Below, piece by piece: positions 16,034 to 24,707 of a DNA stretch of 64,000 nt. The stretch lies in contig NZ_RKRD01000001.1 in NCBI RefSeq assembly GCF_003814745.1, positions 1 through 64,000 on the forward strand. The letters are read 5' to 3'. Under the pieces are notes generated by a model, which was not told the DNA's origin, searched no databases, and worked only from the letters and a program-made list of their open reading frames with translations. Within the stretch, counting starts at the first letter, position 1; each line of letters starts with the position of its first letter. The stretch comes from Hydrogenoanaerobacterium saccharovorans (lineage in GTDB: Bacteria; Bacillota; Clostridia; Oscillospirales; Ruminococcaceae). A program made the position numbers and the translations under genes.

Positions 16034-16345
16034 TGGATTGGCATTGTTCCACGCATAAAGCTGCATGTTGACGTAACCGTTGTCATCCACATCCACGCCT
16101 TCGGCTTCAAGCAGCTTTTTTTGTTCGTCCTGCCCGCCGAATGCAAAACCGGGTGCCAACCTGCCCTCGCGGTTTACCACGCGGTGGCAGGGGATGACAC
16201 CGGGTAGCGGATTGACATGCAAAGCATAGCCAACAGCGCGGGATGCTTTTGGGTTGCCGGCCATCAGAGCAATTTGCCCGTAAGATGCTACCCTGCCGGC
16301 AGGGATCATCTGTACGATTTGGTAAACTTTTTCGTAAAAGTTCAT
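16031..16345 (-). CDS. short MGMT-like DNA alkyltransferase
   Basis: 104 residues, only the C-terminal DNA-binding/active-site domain of O6-alkylguanine-DNA methyltransferases. IPCHRVV (Cys53) keeps the acceptor cysteine, unlike the Cys-less ATL proteins that have Trp there. GRVASYGQIA and ASRAVGYAL are the DNA-binding motifs. It could directly repair or flag alkylated guanine. The start overlaps the end of the flavin reductase gene by four bases (ATGA), so the pair is translationally coupled. Confidence 0.9.
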   Translation of the reverse strand: MNFYEKVYQIVQMIPAGRVASYGQIALMAGNPKASRAVGYALHVNPLPGVIPCHRVVNREGRLAPGFAFGGQDEQKKLLEAEGVDVDDNGYVNMQLYAWNNANP

Positions 16346-16848
16346 TCTTTCACCAGGACCTCTTTTATTTCGCCGATAAACATTCGGTGAAAATCTTTTT
16401 CGGGGTAGTTTGCCGAAACCAATTCGCGGTCAATAAAGTTCTCTTCGGTCATCCAGCTGCCGAACGATTTTTTGCAAAGCAGTACCATTTCTGCCTCTTC
16501 AAAGTAGGGGATACCGTCTTTGTGGGCAAGGGTAAAGCCGCAATGCGCAATTTTGTCAACGTCTTTGCCCGAGTTCCTGCCGCAGAACATTACCTCGGTG
16601 GCATATTTTTGCCCCATAAAGCACAGGCTATAACCGTCTGCACCTTCCAGTATCGGCAAAGTAAAACGCTGCGGGCGCAGATAGATTGTGGTAACGCATT
16701 TGTTCCAAAGGTAGCCCATCTGCCCCCAGTTTACCGTCATGGTGTTTGCTTTTCCGCCGCTTTCTGCGGTAAGCAAAGGCATACCCAATTTGATTTTGTC
16801 AAAAACATTGTCTTCCATTTGGTTGGGTTGAATTACTTTAAAAGCCAT
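16342..16848 (-). CDS. flavin reductase-like (flavoredoxin) protein
   Basis: 168 residues. The order LLTAESGGKANTMTVNWGQMG...TIYLRPQRFT is the FMN-binding split-barrel pattern of flavoredoxin/flavin-reductase-like proteins, which bind FMN and pass electrons or reduce flavins. A GAGGAGG ribosome site precedes the ATG. It is first in a two-gene unit with the short MGMT gene; no functional link between the two is obvious. Confidence 0.88.
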   Translation of the reverse strand: MAFKVIQPNQMEDNVFDKIKLGMPLLTAESGGKANTMTVNWGQMGYLWNKCVTTIYLRPQRFTLPILEGADGYSLCFMGQKYATEVMFCGRNSGKDVDKIAHCGFTLAHKDGIPYFEEAEMVLLCKKSFGSWMTEENFIDRELVSANYPEKDFHRMFIGEIKEVLVKE

Positions 16849-16948
16849 TTCAATTACCTCCTCATGTTATTTGTTCATATAATTACAGTTTATCATATAT
16901 TTTATTTTCTGCCACATAATATTTCTTTTCCATATCAAGAAAATTTGG

Positions 16949-16954
16949 TATAAT
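16949..16954 (+). promoter_or_regulatory. -10 upstream of the TIM-barrel gene
   Basis: TATAAT, 43 bases before the ATG. The matching -35 region is weak. GGAGGG is the ribosome site. Confidence 0.4.
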
Positions 16955-16996
16955 AGGTATTAATTTCAATATCATTGCATACAGGAGGGACAAGCT

Positions 16997-17677
16997 ATGG
17001 ACACACCGTTTATACCTGAGTTTCAGGGGAATTTGCGCAAGCATTGTTTGGTCGTACCCGAGTGCATCCGCCGCTGCACCGGAATTAAGATTTTTGGGAA
17101 GAGAATTAAATCCATTGTATTTACCACAGATGTTTCAGTCATCCGCAATGTGAATGCAGATGCGGTGATTGCGGTCTATCCGTTTACCCCTCAACCTATC
17201 ATCACTCAGTCCATTATGATTGCCTCCGATATTCCCGTGTTTTGCGGTGTGGGCGGCGGCATTACCATGGGCAAGCGCGTGGTCAACCTTGCCCTGCACG
17301 CCGAGTATCAAGGTGCGATTGGTGTGGTGGTAAATGCCCCCACCTTAAACGAAACCATCCGCAATGTGGTAGATGAAATCGATATTCCGGTTGTAGTGAC
17401 GGTTGCCAGTGAGGCGGAAGACATAGAGGGGCGCATAAAAGCCGGTGCAGCTATCATCAACGTGTCTGCCGCATCGAAAACCCCCCAGCTGGTGTGCAAA
17501 ATTCGCGAGCAATTCCCGCAGCTTGCCATTATGGCAACAGGCGGCCCCACCGATGAAAGCATTATCGAAACCATAGAGGCAGGTGCAAACGCAATTACAT
17601 GGACGCCGCCCACCAACGGCGAACAGATTAAAATGATTATGGACCGCTACCGCCAAGGCTTGGCTTACGGTGGATGA
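16997..17677 (+). CDS. beta/alpha-barrel protein of unknown reaction
   Basis: 226 residues. Alternating strands and helices, with VFCGVGGGITMGKR, GAAIINVSAAS and IMATGGPTDESI near strand ends, indicate a TIM barrel with phosphate-binding glycine loops, as in KDPG-aldolase, ThiG or hydrolase-like enzymes. I cannot assign a substrate. It is a single-gene unit with its own -10 and a terminator at 17712-17747. An N-terminal VVPECIRRCTGI segment contains two cysteines of unknown role. Confidence 0.75.
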   Translation: MDTPFIPEFQGNLRKHCLVVPECIRRCTGIKIFGKRIKSIVFTTDVSVIRNVNADAVIAVYPFTPQPIITQSIMIASDIPVFCGVGGGITMGKRVVNLALHAEYQGAIGVVVNAPTLNETIRNVVDEIDIPVVVTVASEAEDIEGRIKAGAAIINVSAASKTPQLVCKIREQFPQLAIMATGGPTDESIIETIEAGANAITWTPPTNGEQIKMIMDRYRQGLAYGG

Positions 17678-17711
17678 AGAAATACTTTTGTTTTATACTT
17701 TAATGTAAAAT

Positions 17712-17747
17712 GGCAGACGGTTTTTTATAAACTGTCTGCTTTTTTCT
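17712..17747. terminator. terminator after TIM-barrel gene
   Basis: GCAGAC-GTTT (17713-17722 region) pairs with AAAC-GTCTGC (17730-17739), followed by TTTTTTTC. The A/T-rich other side may also stop the minus-strand YesN transcript. Confidence 0.8.
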
Positions 17748-17861
17748 CTTTTCTTGACTATCTCTCAGCTTTTTCAAGCTGTTCATGCTGCATCATATAG
17801 TCGTTTGGGTATATTTCTAAAGATATTTGGCTGAATAATAAAGAGATTTTTTGTTTTGGCA

Positions 17862-19409
17862 TTATTTTATATTTAAATTGTTTTTATATTCTGATGGGGT
17901 GACTCCAACATATTTTTTAAATATTTTAGTAAAGTAGTTTTGGCTGTTAAACCCTATTTCATAGGTAATTTCTTTAATGCTTTTACTTACGGTTAAAAGT
18001 TCTTTTGCCTTAGAAATCCTTTTTTCTGCAACCAAATCGGTAAAGTTTTTTCCGGTTTGCTTTTTTATTATTTTACTGAGATAAAACGGAGTAATCCCCA
18101 AACTGTCTGCAATATCATCCAAAAAAATGTCTTTGTTATAAGACGTTTCAATATAAGTGAGTGCTTGCTGAATAATAGCACTGGTTCCCGCATTTTTTTG
18201 TTGGTTTACCAACCATGCCAAATTATTGATTGTCATTTTGAAATAGTATTTTAGTTCCTTACCATCTGTAATCGTCATAATATTATTCATAGATAAATTT
18301 GAAAGGCCATCTTCGATTTGAAATGATGGAATCGAATCTTTAATTTCCTGAATGGTTAAAATAATTAAACGATAAATTTGTTCTTTTGCTTTAGATAAGA
18401 TATTATCTTTGAAAATAAGTGCAGAAGTGATATTTTCTAAGTTTTTTTCTAAATCGCTTTGGCTGCCGTTTTGAAGAACCGTCATGAGTTTGTTTGCCAT
18501 TGAATATAAGTCTATTTCCGCAGTTTTATTAAAATTGCAGGTTTCTTCATAAATTAAAAATCGTGCTCCTTTTATATCACACATATTCAATGCATCAATA
18601 GCCTGATGATAAGATAGGTTTAGTTCATAGGGATTATCATAGATGTTACCGATACCCACTTTGCCCACTTTGCCCATTTCATACAGCAACATAGATACAA
18701 AGTTGCCTACCTCAGACATCCTTCGAGTTTCTAGCTGTTTATTTTCTAAAACAAAGAAAATCAGCATATTATAAAGCTGTTCTCCAATACACTCGATACC
18801 AACATCATGAAGAGCTTTTTTTATTTTATTTAACACAAAACGATGATTTCCGTTGCAGCTTACGGCAAAGCAGAACCCGCTGTTTACGGTAAAATCAAGA
18901 AAAGAAAAAATACGCTGTAAATCTTCATTGGGTTCTTTTGATATGAGTGCATAAATACAATCGCTTTCCACAATGGGGCGGATATCTTCCATGCGGTTTG
19001 CCAGTATGGTATTTTGCTTCTGAGTTTGTAATTCGCAATTGAGTTTTTCAATCACTGCATCAACCGCTTGTTTAATACGTGCAATTTTAGCGGGCTTTAA
19101 GACGAAATCTTCCACGCCAAGTTGAATTGCCTCTTGAGCATATTCAAAACGGTTGTAGGAGGTAAGCAGCAAAAATTTCATTTGGCTGCTTTGTTTTTGC
19201 AATTCTTTAATCGTATCCAAACCGTTAATTCCCGGCATGTTAATATCCAGTATTACAATATCAGGACGAAAAACTTTGCACTTTTCAATTGCAATAAAAC
19301 CGTTTTCGGCTTCTTCAATTCGTGATATATTTTCGCAATTGTTGCTGATTACCAACTTTACTGCTTCTCTCTCAATTGGTTCATCCTCTACAATTAGCAA
19401 TTTATACAT
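17862..19409 (-). CDS. YesN-type response regulator, AraC output domain
   Basis: About 515 residues. The N-terminal receiver domain (MYKLLIVEDE) has the phosphoacceptor Asp55 in ILDINMPG and the conserved lysine in LKPAK. A long middle region of unknown fold is followed by two AraC-type helix-turn-helix motifs (about the last 100 residues, with FYLSKIIKKQTGKNF and FNSQNYFTKIFKKYVG). The start overlaps the kinase stop (ATGTATAA). It should control the adjacent ABC transporter/UroD operon in response to its kinase. Confidence 0.93.
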   Translation of the reverse strand: MYKLLIVEDEPIEREAVKLVISNNCENISRIEEAENGFIAIEKCKVFRPDIVILDINMPGINGLDTIKELQKQSSQMKFLLLTSYNRFEYAQEAIQLGVEDFVLKPAKIARIKQAVDAVIEKLNCELQTQKQNTILANRMEDIRPIVESDCIYALISKEPNEDLQRIFSFLDFTVNSGFCFAVSCNGNHRFVLNKIKKALHDVGIECIGEQLYNMLIFFVLENKQLETRRMSEVGNFVSMLLYEMGKVGKVGIGNIYDNPYELNLSYHQAIDALNMCDIKGARFLIYEETCNFNKTAEIDLYSMANKLMTVLQNGSQSDLEKNLENITSALIFKDNILSKAKEQIYRLIILTIQEIKDSIPSFQIEDGLSNLSMNNIMTITDGKELKYYFKMTINNLAWLVNQQKNAGTSAIIQQALTYIETSYNKDIFLDDIADSLGITPFYLSKIIKKQTGKNFTDLVAEKRISKAKELLTVSKSIKEITYEIGFNSQNYFTKIFKKYVGVTPSEYKNNLNIK

Positions 19410-20913
19410 CTTGTTCTTCCTCCTCTTCCGCGGCAATAGGCAGTGTCAGTATAATAACGGTACCGCAATCGATACTGCTTTCGATTTGCACCGTACTGTC
19501 CGGTCCATAAAACATCTCTAAACGGCGAAATACATTGTTCATACCAATATTGGTTCCGTTGCTCTTTTTAAAGTTTCCAGCTCTTCTTCCGGTTAATATA
19601 CTTTCAACAAGGTCGCTTTCCATTCCTTTTCCGTTATCTTCAAAAACAATATAAATTTTAGTTTCATCTCTGATTACCTGTATACTTACAAAAGCATTTT
19701 GTACCAATTGGCCGACACCATGAATTACGGCATTTTCTATCAGCGGCTGAAAAATCATACCCGGCATGGTTATATTGGGCACATCTTCCGCCACAAAAAG
19801 TTCAAATTTTACCCGATGCCCAAAACGCTTGCGTTGGATAATTAGATAATTTTGCGCACATTCGATTTCATTATAGAGGTCAGAAGTTTTACTGGATTTA
19901 TCCAAACTGTAACGAAGCAAATCGGAGACTGTTTCCATCATTTCGCTTGTTTGTTCTGCCTGCTCCATATATGCCATTTTTGATATCATACTGAGTGTGT
20001 TGAATAAAAAGTGTGGGTTCATTTGCCCCTGCAATGCTTTTAATTCAGTTTCCATTAAAAGTTCGCTGATTTTTAGGTTTTCATTTTCTTTTTCCAATAG
20101 TTCTTTTTCCAGTTTTGCATTTTCTTCTACACTAAGAATATGCCCCTGTACACTTTTTGCCATATCATCAAAGGCATCACAAAGAATAGAAATTTCTTTA
20201 CCTGCATGCTTTACTTGCTTAAGGTCGTATTTACCCATTTTAATTTTTTGAATATTTTTTACTATGCGCCCGATTGGCTGAGTAATATCTTTAATGCACA
20301 TAGCTGAAAACGCTATGGCAATAACAATCATGCCCGCAGTTAACAAAATAATAAATTTAGCCTGCACTTGCCAATTGCGAATCATTTCTTTGCTTTGCCG
20401 GTTCATTTCATCTGTGAGGAGATTATAAAACTGCGTAGCGGTTAAATCAATATTTTTAGCAGTGTCCACTAAAAAATCATATTTTATGTTGTATTCCTCT
20501 AGAGAGATATCCTTTTTTTCTCGAAGTTCTAAAAAAACTTCATCATAGGTTTGTACCATGTTTTTCAGCCGTCCAAATCTCCATCGAAGCTTTTCATCTT
20601 CAAACATATTACTGAGGTCATTTATATTGTGGTTCGCATCATTTTTGCAAAGGTTGTATTTTGCCTGTTCTTCCACAGACCCCGTGTACAGGCAGTTCTG
20701 GGCAAGTTGGTCTGCAGCTTTTACATTTTTATAAAAACTACTCAGGGTACTATATTGTGCGGAAAAATCGGCATAGGCTGAAATTGTTTTTAGGTTTGAA
20801 AAGTTTAAAATTATCACCACGGCGAAAACAAATACGAAAAGAACAATATTATAAAATATAAGTTCTTGTTTTACACTGCTAAAACGCCAAAAAAACCGTT
20901 TTATTTTATGCAT
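19402..20913 (-). CDS. YesM-type sensor histidine kinase
   Basis: About 503 residues. Two membrane helices (about 18-38 and 185-206) flank an extracytoplasmic sensor. A HAMP segment, a coiled coil and the His_kinase motif QMNPHFLFNTLSM with its phospho-histidine come next, then an ATPase domain with LIENAVIHG and FEDNGKGM. The ATG at 20913 has AGGAGGAAAGGTG upstream, and the in-frame codons before it lack a site. It pairs with the overlapping YesN gene. The signal is unknown, probably a sugar or a binding-protein complex given the neighbouring importer. Confidence 0.93.
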   Translation of the reverse strand: MHKIKRFFWRFSSVKQELIFYNIVLFVFVFAVVIILNFSNLKTISAYADFSAQYSTLSSFYKNVKAADQLAQNCLYTGSVEEQAKYNLCKNDANHNINDLSNMFEDEKLRWRFGRLKNMVQTYDEVFLELREKKDISLEEYNIKYDFLVDTAKNIDLTATQFYNLLTDEMNRQSKEMIRNWQVQAKFIILLTAGMIVIAIAFSAMCIKDITQPIGRIVKNIQKIKMGKYDLKQVKHAGKEISILCDAFDDMAKSVQGHILSVEENAKLEKELLEKENENLKISELLMETELKALQGQMNPHFLFNTLSMISKMAYMEQAEQTSEMMETVSDLLRYSLDKSSKTSDLYNEIECAQNYLIIQRKRFGHRVKFELFVAEDVPNITMPGMIFQPLIENAVIHGVGQLVQNAFVSIQVIRDETKIYIVFEDNGKGMESDLVESILTGRRAGNFKKSNGTNIGMNNVFRRLEMFYGPDSTVQIESSIDCGTVIILTLPIAAEEEEEQDV

Positions 20914-20946
20914 TGCTTCACCTTTCCTCCTGCAAAAATATGCCAA

Positions 20947-20979
20947 AACACAGGACCTTTCACGAAAAGATCCTGTGTT
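20947..20979 (-). terminator. intra-operon terminator-like hairpin
   Basis: AACACAGGA (20947-20955) pairs with TCCTGTGTT (20971-20979), with extra pairing inside. Read on the minus strand it follows the UroD stop by ten bases and ends in GTGTTTTGG, a short T-run. It may limit read-through from the transporter genes into the kinase/regulator genes. Confidence 0.6.
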
Positions 20980-20989
20980 ATAAGTTTTA

Positions 20990-22012
20990 TTAAAAATTCT
21001 TTACTGTTTCGGTAAATGCACGGATGTTTGCTTTGGGGGTTCCGGTAGGAAGTGCGCACCCCGCACCGATTACCAAGCGCTTTCCGTCAAAAGCTTCCAG
21101 AACTTTTTGCGTTTCTTCTGCAACCCTTTGGGGTGTACCAAAATAGAAAACACCCGACGGGTCAATTGGGCCGAACATCACAGATTTTCCATCAAGTACC
21201 TTAGCCGCATTGTGTATGTTGGTTTTATAATCCACCTCAATTGCTGAAAAACGAATTTCTGCAACATCTTCTATGATGTTATCCAGATTGCCGCAGATGT
21301 GACACACCGTTTTGATATTCATTTTTTCCAAGTCTTGTTGTAATCGCTTTTGAAATGGATAGGAAAATTTCATATAACAATCACGGCTGATAAGATCGGG
21401 GCCACAGGAACTGTCGCCAAAACTGGTAAGATCTGCTCCCGCTTGATGCATCAGTTTATGATACTCCAAATGAACCGCATAGGCGCGATCGATAAGCTGA
21501 AGAATTTTTTCTTCACAATCTTCATCCAGCAAATCAGCCATAAAATCGGACATGCCATAGCTTAGCATCGCAAGACTAAATGCCATTTGGTCACAATTAC
21601 CGCGAACCAAAAGGTCGTTGCCTACTTCTTTTTTGATAAGATAAACTGCCTCCAGCATAATTTTAATGCGGTCGTTTTTCAGCAGTTTATCGGGTGTCAT
21701 TAATTCTATGAGTGCATCAATATCTTTTGAAGCAGCACCGATTGCGCGTGCAGGCTCGTCATCGGGGAAATCGATGGGAACCCCGATTGCATCTGCTTCC
21801 ATACAGGTATCAATATCCAAAAGAATGCCATCAAGCCCGTATTTGCGAGCCGCAGCGATATGTGCTTTTGCAATATTTTGAGGGCTTCTGCGATATTCAC
21901 CCATCGACATACCTGCTTCACCAGCTGCTGCCATAAAATTATGCAGCATCATCGGCACGCGGTCGGTTTTTTTGCCGTTTATAACAGCCGTTATTCTTTC
22001 GTAACCAGTCAT
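20990..22012 (-). CDS. UroD-like (MtaA/CmuA family) methyltransferase
   Basis: About 340 residues. It belongs to the uroporphyrinogen decarboxylase superfamily, but the zinc motif of corrinoid/coenzyme methyltransferases is present: His238-x-Cys240 (HICGN) and Cys319 in GAGCALP. Members bind a thiol through zinc and move methyl groups between corrinoid and acceptor. True heme UroD residues are not evident. GGAGGG sets the ATG at 22012. Its place between an ABC binding protein and a two-component pair suggests it acts on the imported compound; the substrate is unknown. Confidence 0.85.
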   Translation of the reverse strand: MTGYERITAVINGKKTDRVPMMLHNFMAAAGEAGMSMGEYRRSPQNIAKAHIAAARKYGLDGILLDIDTCMEADAIGVPIDFPDDEPARAIGAASKDIDALIELMTPDKLLKNDRIKIMLEAVYLIKKEVGNDLLVRGNCDQMAFSLAMLSYGMSDFMADLLDEDCEEKILQLIDRAYAVHLEYHKLMHQAGADLTSFGDSSCGPDLISRDCYMKFSYPFQKRLQQDLEKMNIKTVCHICGNLDNIIEDVAEIRFSAIEVDYKTNIHNAAKVLDGKSVMFGPIDPSGVFYFGTPQRVAEETQKVLEAFDGKRLVIGAGCALPTGTPKANIRAFTETVKNF

Positions 22013-22025
22013 AATGCCCTCCATA

Positions 22026-22063
22026 AGGAATATTGAAGATTGATTGTATTCTTCAATATTCCT
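22026..22063 (-). other. 14-bp intercistronic hairpin
   Basis: AGGAATATTGAAGA (22026-22039) and its perfect complement (22050-22063) enclose a 10-nt loop, between the binding-protein and UroD genes. There is no T-run, and the stem ends just before the UroD ribosome site. It probably stabilises the upstream mRNA or tunes UroD translation rather than terminating. Confidence 0.75.
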
Positions 22064-22091
22064 ATTGTACTATATTTTATTCGAACCGTGA

Positions 22092-23108
22092 TTACAGGTC
22101 AACTTTAACTTTCAAAGCATCTGAATAGTTTTCAACATTATCCTTCGTAATCATAATTGTACCGGCATCATTAAGAATCATCTTTGGCTTTTTGCCTTCG
22201 GTAATGTTTTGATACAGCCAGTAAGCTGCCTGATAGCCGTAATTATAGAAGGAAGTTGCAACGGTGCCGTCCAAACCGCCTTTGCGGATTAAATCAAGAG
22301 TTTCTTCCACATCGTCAACACCATATACAGCCACTTTTTCACCGATGCCCATTTCTTCCACAACTTTTGCACATGCCGGGCCGGCTTCTGCGGCAAGATT
22401 GATTGCGAGGTTTACATCAGGATAGGCTTTAAAGGTATTCTGCCATTCTGTAGTTGCTTTCATTTTGTCAGATTTGGATTCGGTAATGTTTACAACCTCA
22501 AAGCCTGCAGTATGCGCTTCAAATGCTTTCTTTATTGCATCAATCTGGTCGTGGGCAATTTGGTAATTGAGTGCTGCAACTTGAATTGAGCATTTGATAG
22601 GCTTATCTTTACCAAGTTTTTCTTCGGCTGCATCCAAAAGAAGTTTTGCTTGAATATCAACATCTTTGCCGAAGAATGCAAGTCTGTCAACATCCGGAAT
22701 ATCAGAGTCAACTACCAGCACAGGTATGCCGGCTTCTGTTGCAAGTTTTACAGGAGCAGCGGGGACAAGACCTTGGGTGATAATGGCATCTGCTTTTTGT
22801 GCAACTGCTGTTTCAATGAGTTTTGCCATTTCTTCGGGGGAAATGTTTTGTGGACCAACCCAGTCGCCCTGAATACCAAGCTCTGTGCACGCCTGATCAA
22901 AGCCTTCTTTTGCAAGAAGCCAAACCGGATGAGCAAGCAAAGGAGATACATAAACAAAATGCAGGTCTTTTGCAGGGGCAGATTCGGTAGGTGCATCAGA
23001 AGCAGGGGTGGATTCTGAAGGTGCCGCAGAAGACGATGCAGGCGAACCGCAGGATGCCATTGACATTACCATTAAAGCTGCCAGAACCAAAGCAAGTATC
23101 TTTTTCAT
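22092..23108 (-). CDS. sugar-binding lipoprotein of ABC importer (RbsB family)
   Basis: 338 residues. A lipoprotein signal ends at SMASC (Cys20), followed by a Ser/Ala/Pro-rich spacer. The mature part has the periplasmic-binding-protein type I fold (HFVYVSPLLAHPVW, DAIITQGLVPAAPVKLA, VLVVDSDIP, AVYGVDDVEETL). It captures a small carbohydrate-like ligand outside the membrane for the adjacent permease. The ligand cannot be told from sequence. It is third in the permease-ATPase-binding protein-UroD order, which is unusual in placing the binding protein after the membrane parts. Confidence 0.92.
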   Translation of the reverse strand: MKKILALVLAALMVMSMASCGSPASSSAAPSESTPASDAPTESAPAKDLHFVYVSPLLAHPVWLLAKEGFDQACTELGIQGDWVGPQNISPEEMAKLIETAVAQKADAIITQGLVPAAPVKLATEAGIPVLVVDSDIPDVDRLAFFGKDVDIQAKLLLDAAEEKLGKDKPIKCSIQVAALNYQIAHDQIDAIKKAFEAHTAGFEVVNITESKSDKMKATTEWQNTFKAYPDVNLAINLAAEAGPACAKVVEEMGIGEKVAVYGVDDVEETLDLIRKGGLDGTVATSFYNYGYQAAYWLYQNITEGKKPKMILNDAGTIMITKDNVENYSDALKVKVDL

Positions 23109-23172
23109 AATACAACCTCTTTCTTTTCTCTATTTTAGCACATCGTGCTCATAAACTGTAGATTCAAGTTGA

Positions 23173-24696
23173 TTAGGTATTGGATGCTGCTTTGAGTAAA
23201 TTGATTTCATTTGCTTCTTCTTTACTCATAATCTTTTGCACTTTTCCTTTACCAAGTACAACAAATCGGTCGCACATAGCCACCAGCTCGGGCATCTCAG
23301 ATGAAATCATGATAATACAGATTCCTTTTGCTGAAAGTTCAAGCATCAGCTTATAAATTTCTGATTTGGTTCCAACATCGATACCGCGAGTAGGTTCATC
23401 CAACAAAATAACTTTAAGGTCTGTCATGAGCCATTTGGATAAGATAACCTTTTGCTGATTACCGCCGGAGAGGCTGGTAATACGAGTATCAAGGCTTGGC
23501 GCCTTAACTCGCAAAGTATCGAAATACTCTTTGGCACGCTTGCGCTCTTTTTTAGAATCTATCAGCAACAGCCCTTTTAGCTCTTTTAAGATGGTAAGTG
23601 TCATATTGTGGCAGATAGACATCGTACCGACAAATCCGTTTTTCTTGCGGTCTTCCGTCATCAGCCCTATGCCATATTTTTTTGCATCCTGCGGGCTGTT
23701 GATTGTAATTTCTTTGCCTTCAAGAAAAACCTTGCCATTGGTTTTGGGTATAATGCCAAACAGTGCATTGATGAGTTCAGATCGCCCCGAGCCAACCAAC
23801 CCTGCAAGCCCAAGAATTTCACCGCGGTACAATGAAAAGCTTACGTCATCTATGATGTTTTTGCCTATTGCAAAGGTGTGCGGTACTTTGAAATGCTCTA
23901 TGCGCAACATCTCTTTGCCAATTTCGCGTTCCAATGTGGGGTACATTACATCTAAACGGCGTCCAATCATATCCTCAATCACTTTTGTACTGTCATAACC
24001 GTCACACTTCCGATATTCACTAATGTACTGACCATCGCGCAAAATAACCATGCGGTCGCTGATTTCAAAAACCTCATCCAACTTATGAGATATATAAATG
24101 CATGAAATGCCCTGCTCGCGCAGTTCGCACAGTACATTCATAAGTTTCTGTGTTTCGGTTTCGGTTAACACAGAAGTTGGCTCGTCAAGGATAAGAATTC
24201 TTGGGTTGCGCACCAAAGCTCTTGCAATACACACCAGTTGTTGCATAGATGGACTCAGACTGCGAACAGTAACATTCACATCAATATCGGCATGCAGTTT
24301 ATCCAGTGCAGAGCGGGCAATGGTTTTAGTCTGTTCCCAATCAATAAGTCTATGTTTTTTTAAAGGGAGCCTGCCCAGCATAATATTTTCTGCCACGGTC
24401 AAATCGAGCTCAAGGTTGAGCTCCTGATAAATCATAGCGATTCCCATATTCTCCGAATCAGTAGGACAGTTGAATCGACACATCTGCTCATTGAGAAAAA
24501 TATTTCCCTCATATTCAGCACATGGATAAGAACCGCTTAAAATTTTCATAAGCGTAGATTTGCCTGCACCGTTCTCGCCCATCACTGCGAGAATTTCGTT
24601 TTGATAAAGCTTTAAAGATACATTACACAGCGCAGTTGTTCCAAGGAATTTTTTGGTTACATTTTGTACTGAAAGTACAGTATTCGTATTATTCAA
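23173..24696 (-). CDS. ABC importer ATPase, two domains (RbsA family)
   Basis: 507 residues. The first domain has Walker A GENGAGKST, signature LSPSMQQ and Walker B ILILDEP. The second has the GLVGSGRSE loop, signature LSGGNQQK and Walker B VILLDEPTRGID. This is the usual asymmetric double ATPase of ribose/galactose-type importers. It begins 11 bases after the permease gene stop and should form the ATPase of one importer with its two neighbours. Confidence 0.95.
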   Translation of the reverse strand: MNNTNTVLSVQNVTKKFLGTTALCNVSLKLYQNEILAVMGENGAGKSTLMKILSGSYPCAEYEGNIFLNEQMCRFNCPTDSENMGIAMIYQELNLELDLTVAENIMLGRLPLKKHRLIDWEQTKTIARSALDKLHADIDVNVTVRSLSPSMQQLVCIARALVRNPRILILDEPTSVLTETETQKLMNVLCELREQGISCIYISHKLDEVFEISDRMVILRDGQYISEYRKCDGYDSTKVIEDMIGRRLDVMYPTLEREIGKEMLRIEHFKVPHTFAIGKNIIDDVSFSLYRGEILGLAGLVGSGRSELINALFGIIPKTNGKVFLEGKEITINSPQDAKKYGIGLMTEDRKKNGFVGTMSICHNMTLTILKELKGLLLIDSKKERKRAKEYFDTLRVKAPSLDTRITSLSGGNQQKVILSKWLMTDLKVILLDEPTRGIDVGTKSEIYKLMLELSAKGICIIMISSEMPELVAMCDRFVVLGKGKVQKIMSKEEANEINLLKAASNT

Positions 24697-24707
24697 AACG
24701 TACCCTC

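Noticed and set aside
20990..22012. Annotation as true uroporphyrinogen decarboxylase (hemE)
   Set aside because: The HxC and GxGC zinc motif of methyltransferases is present, the gene sits with an importer, and there are no heme genes nearby.
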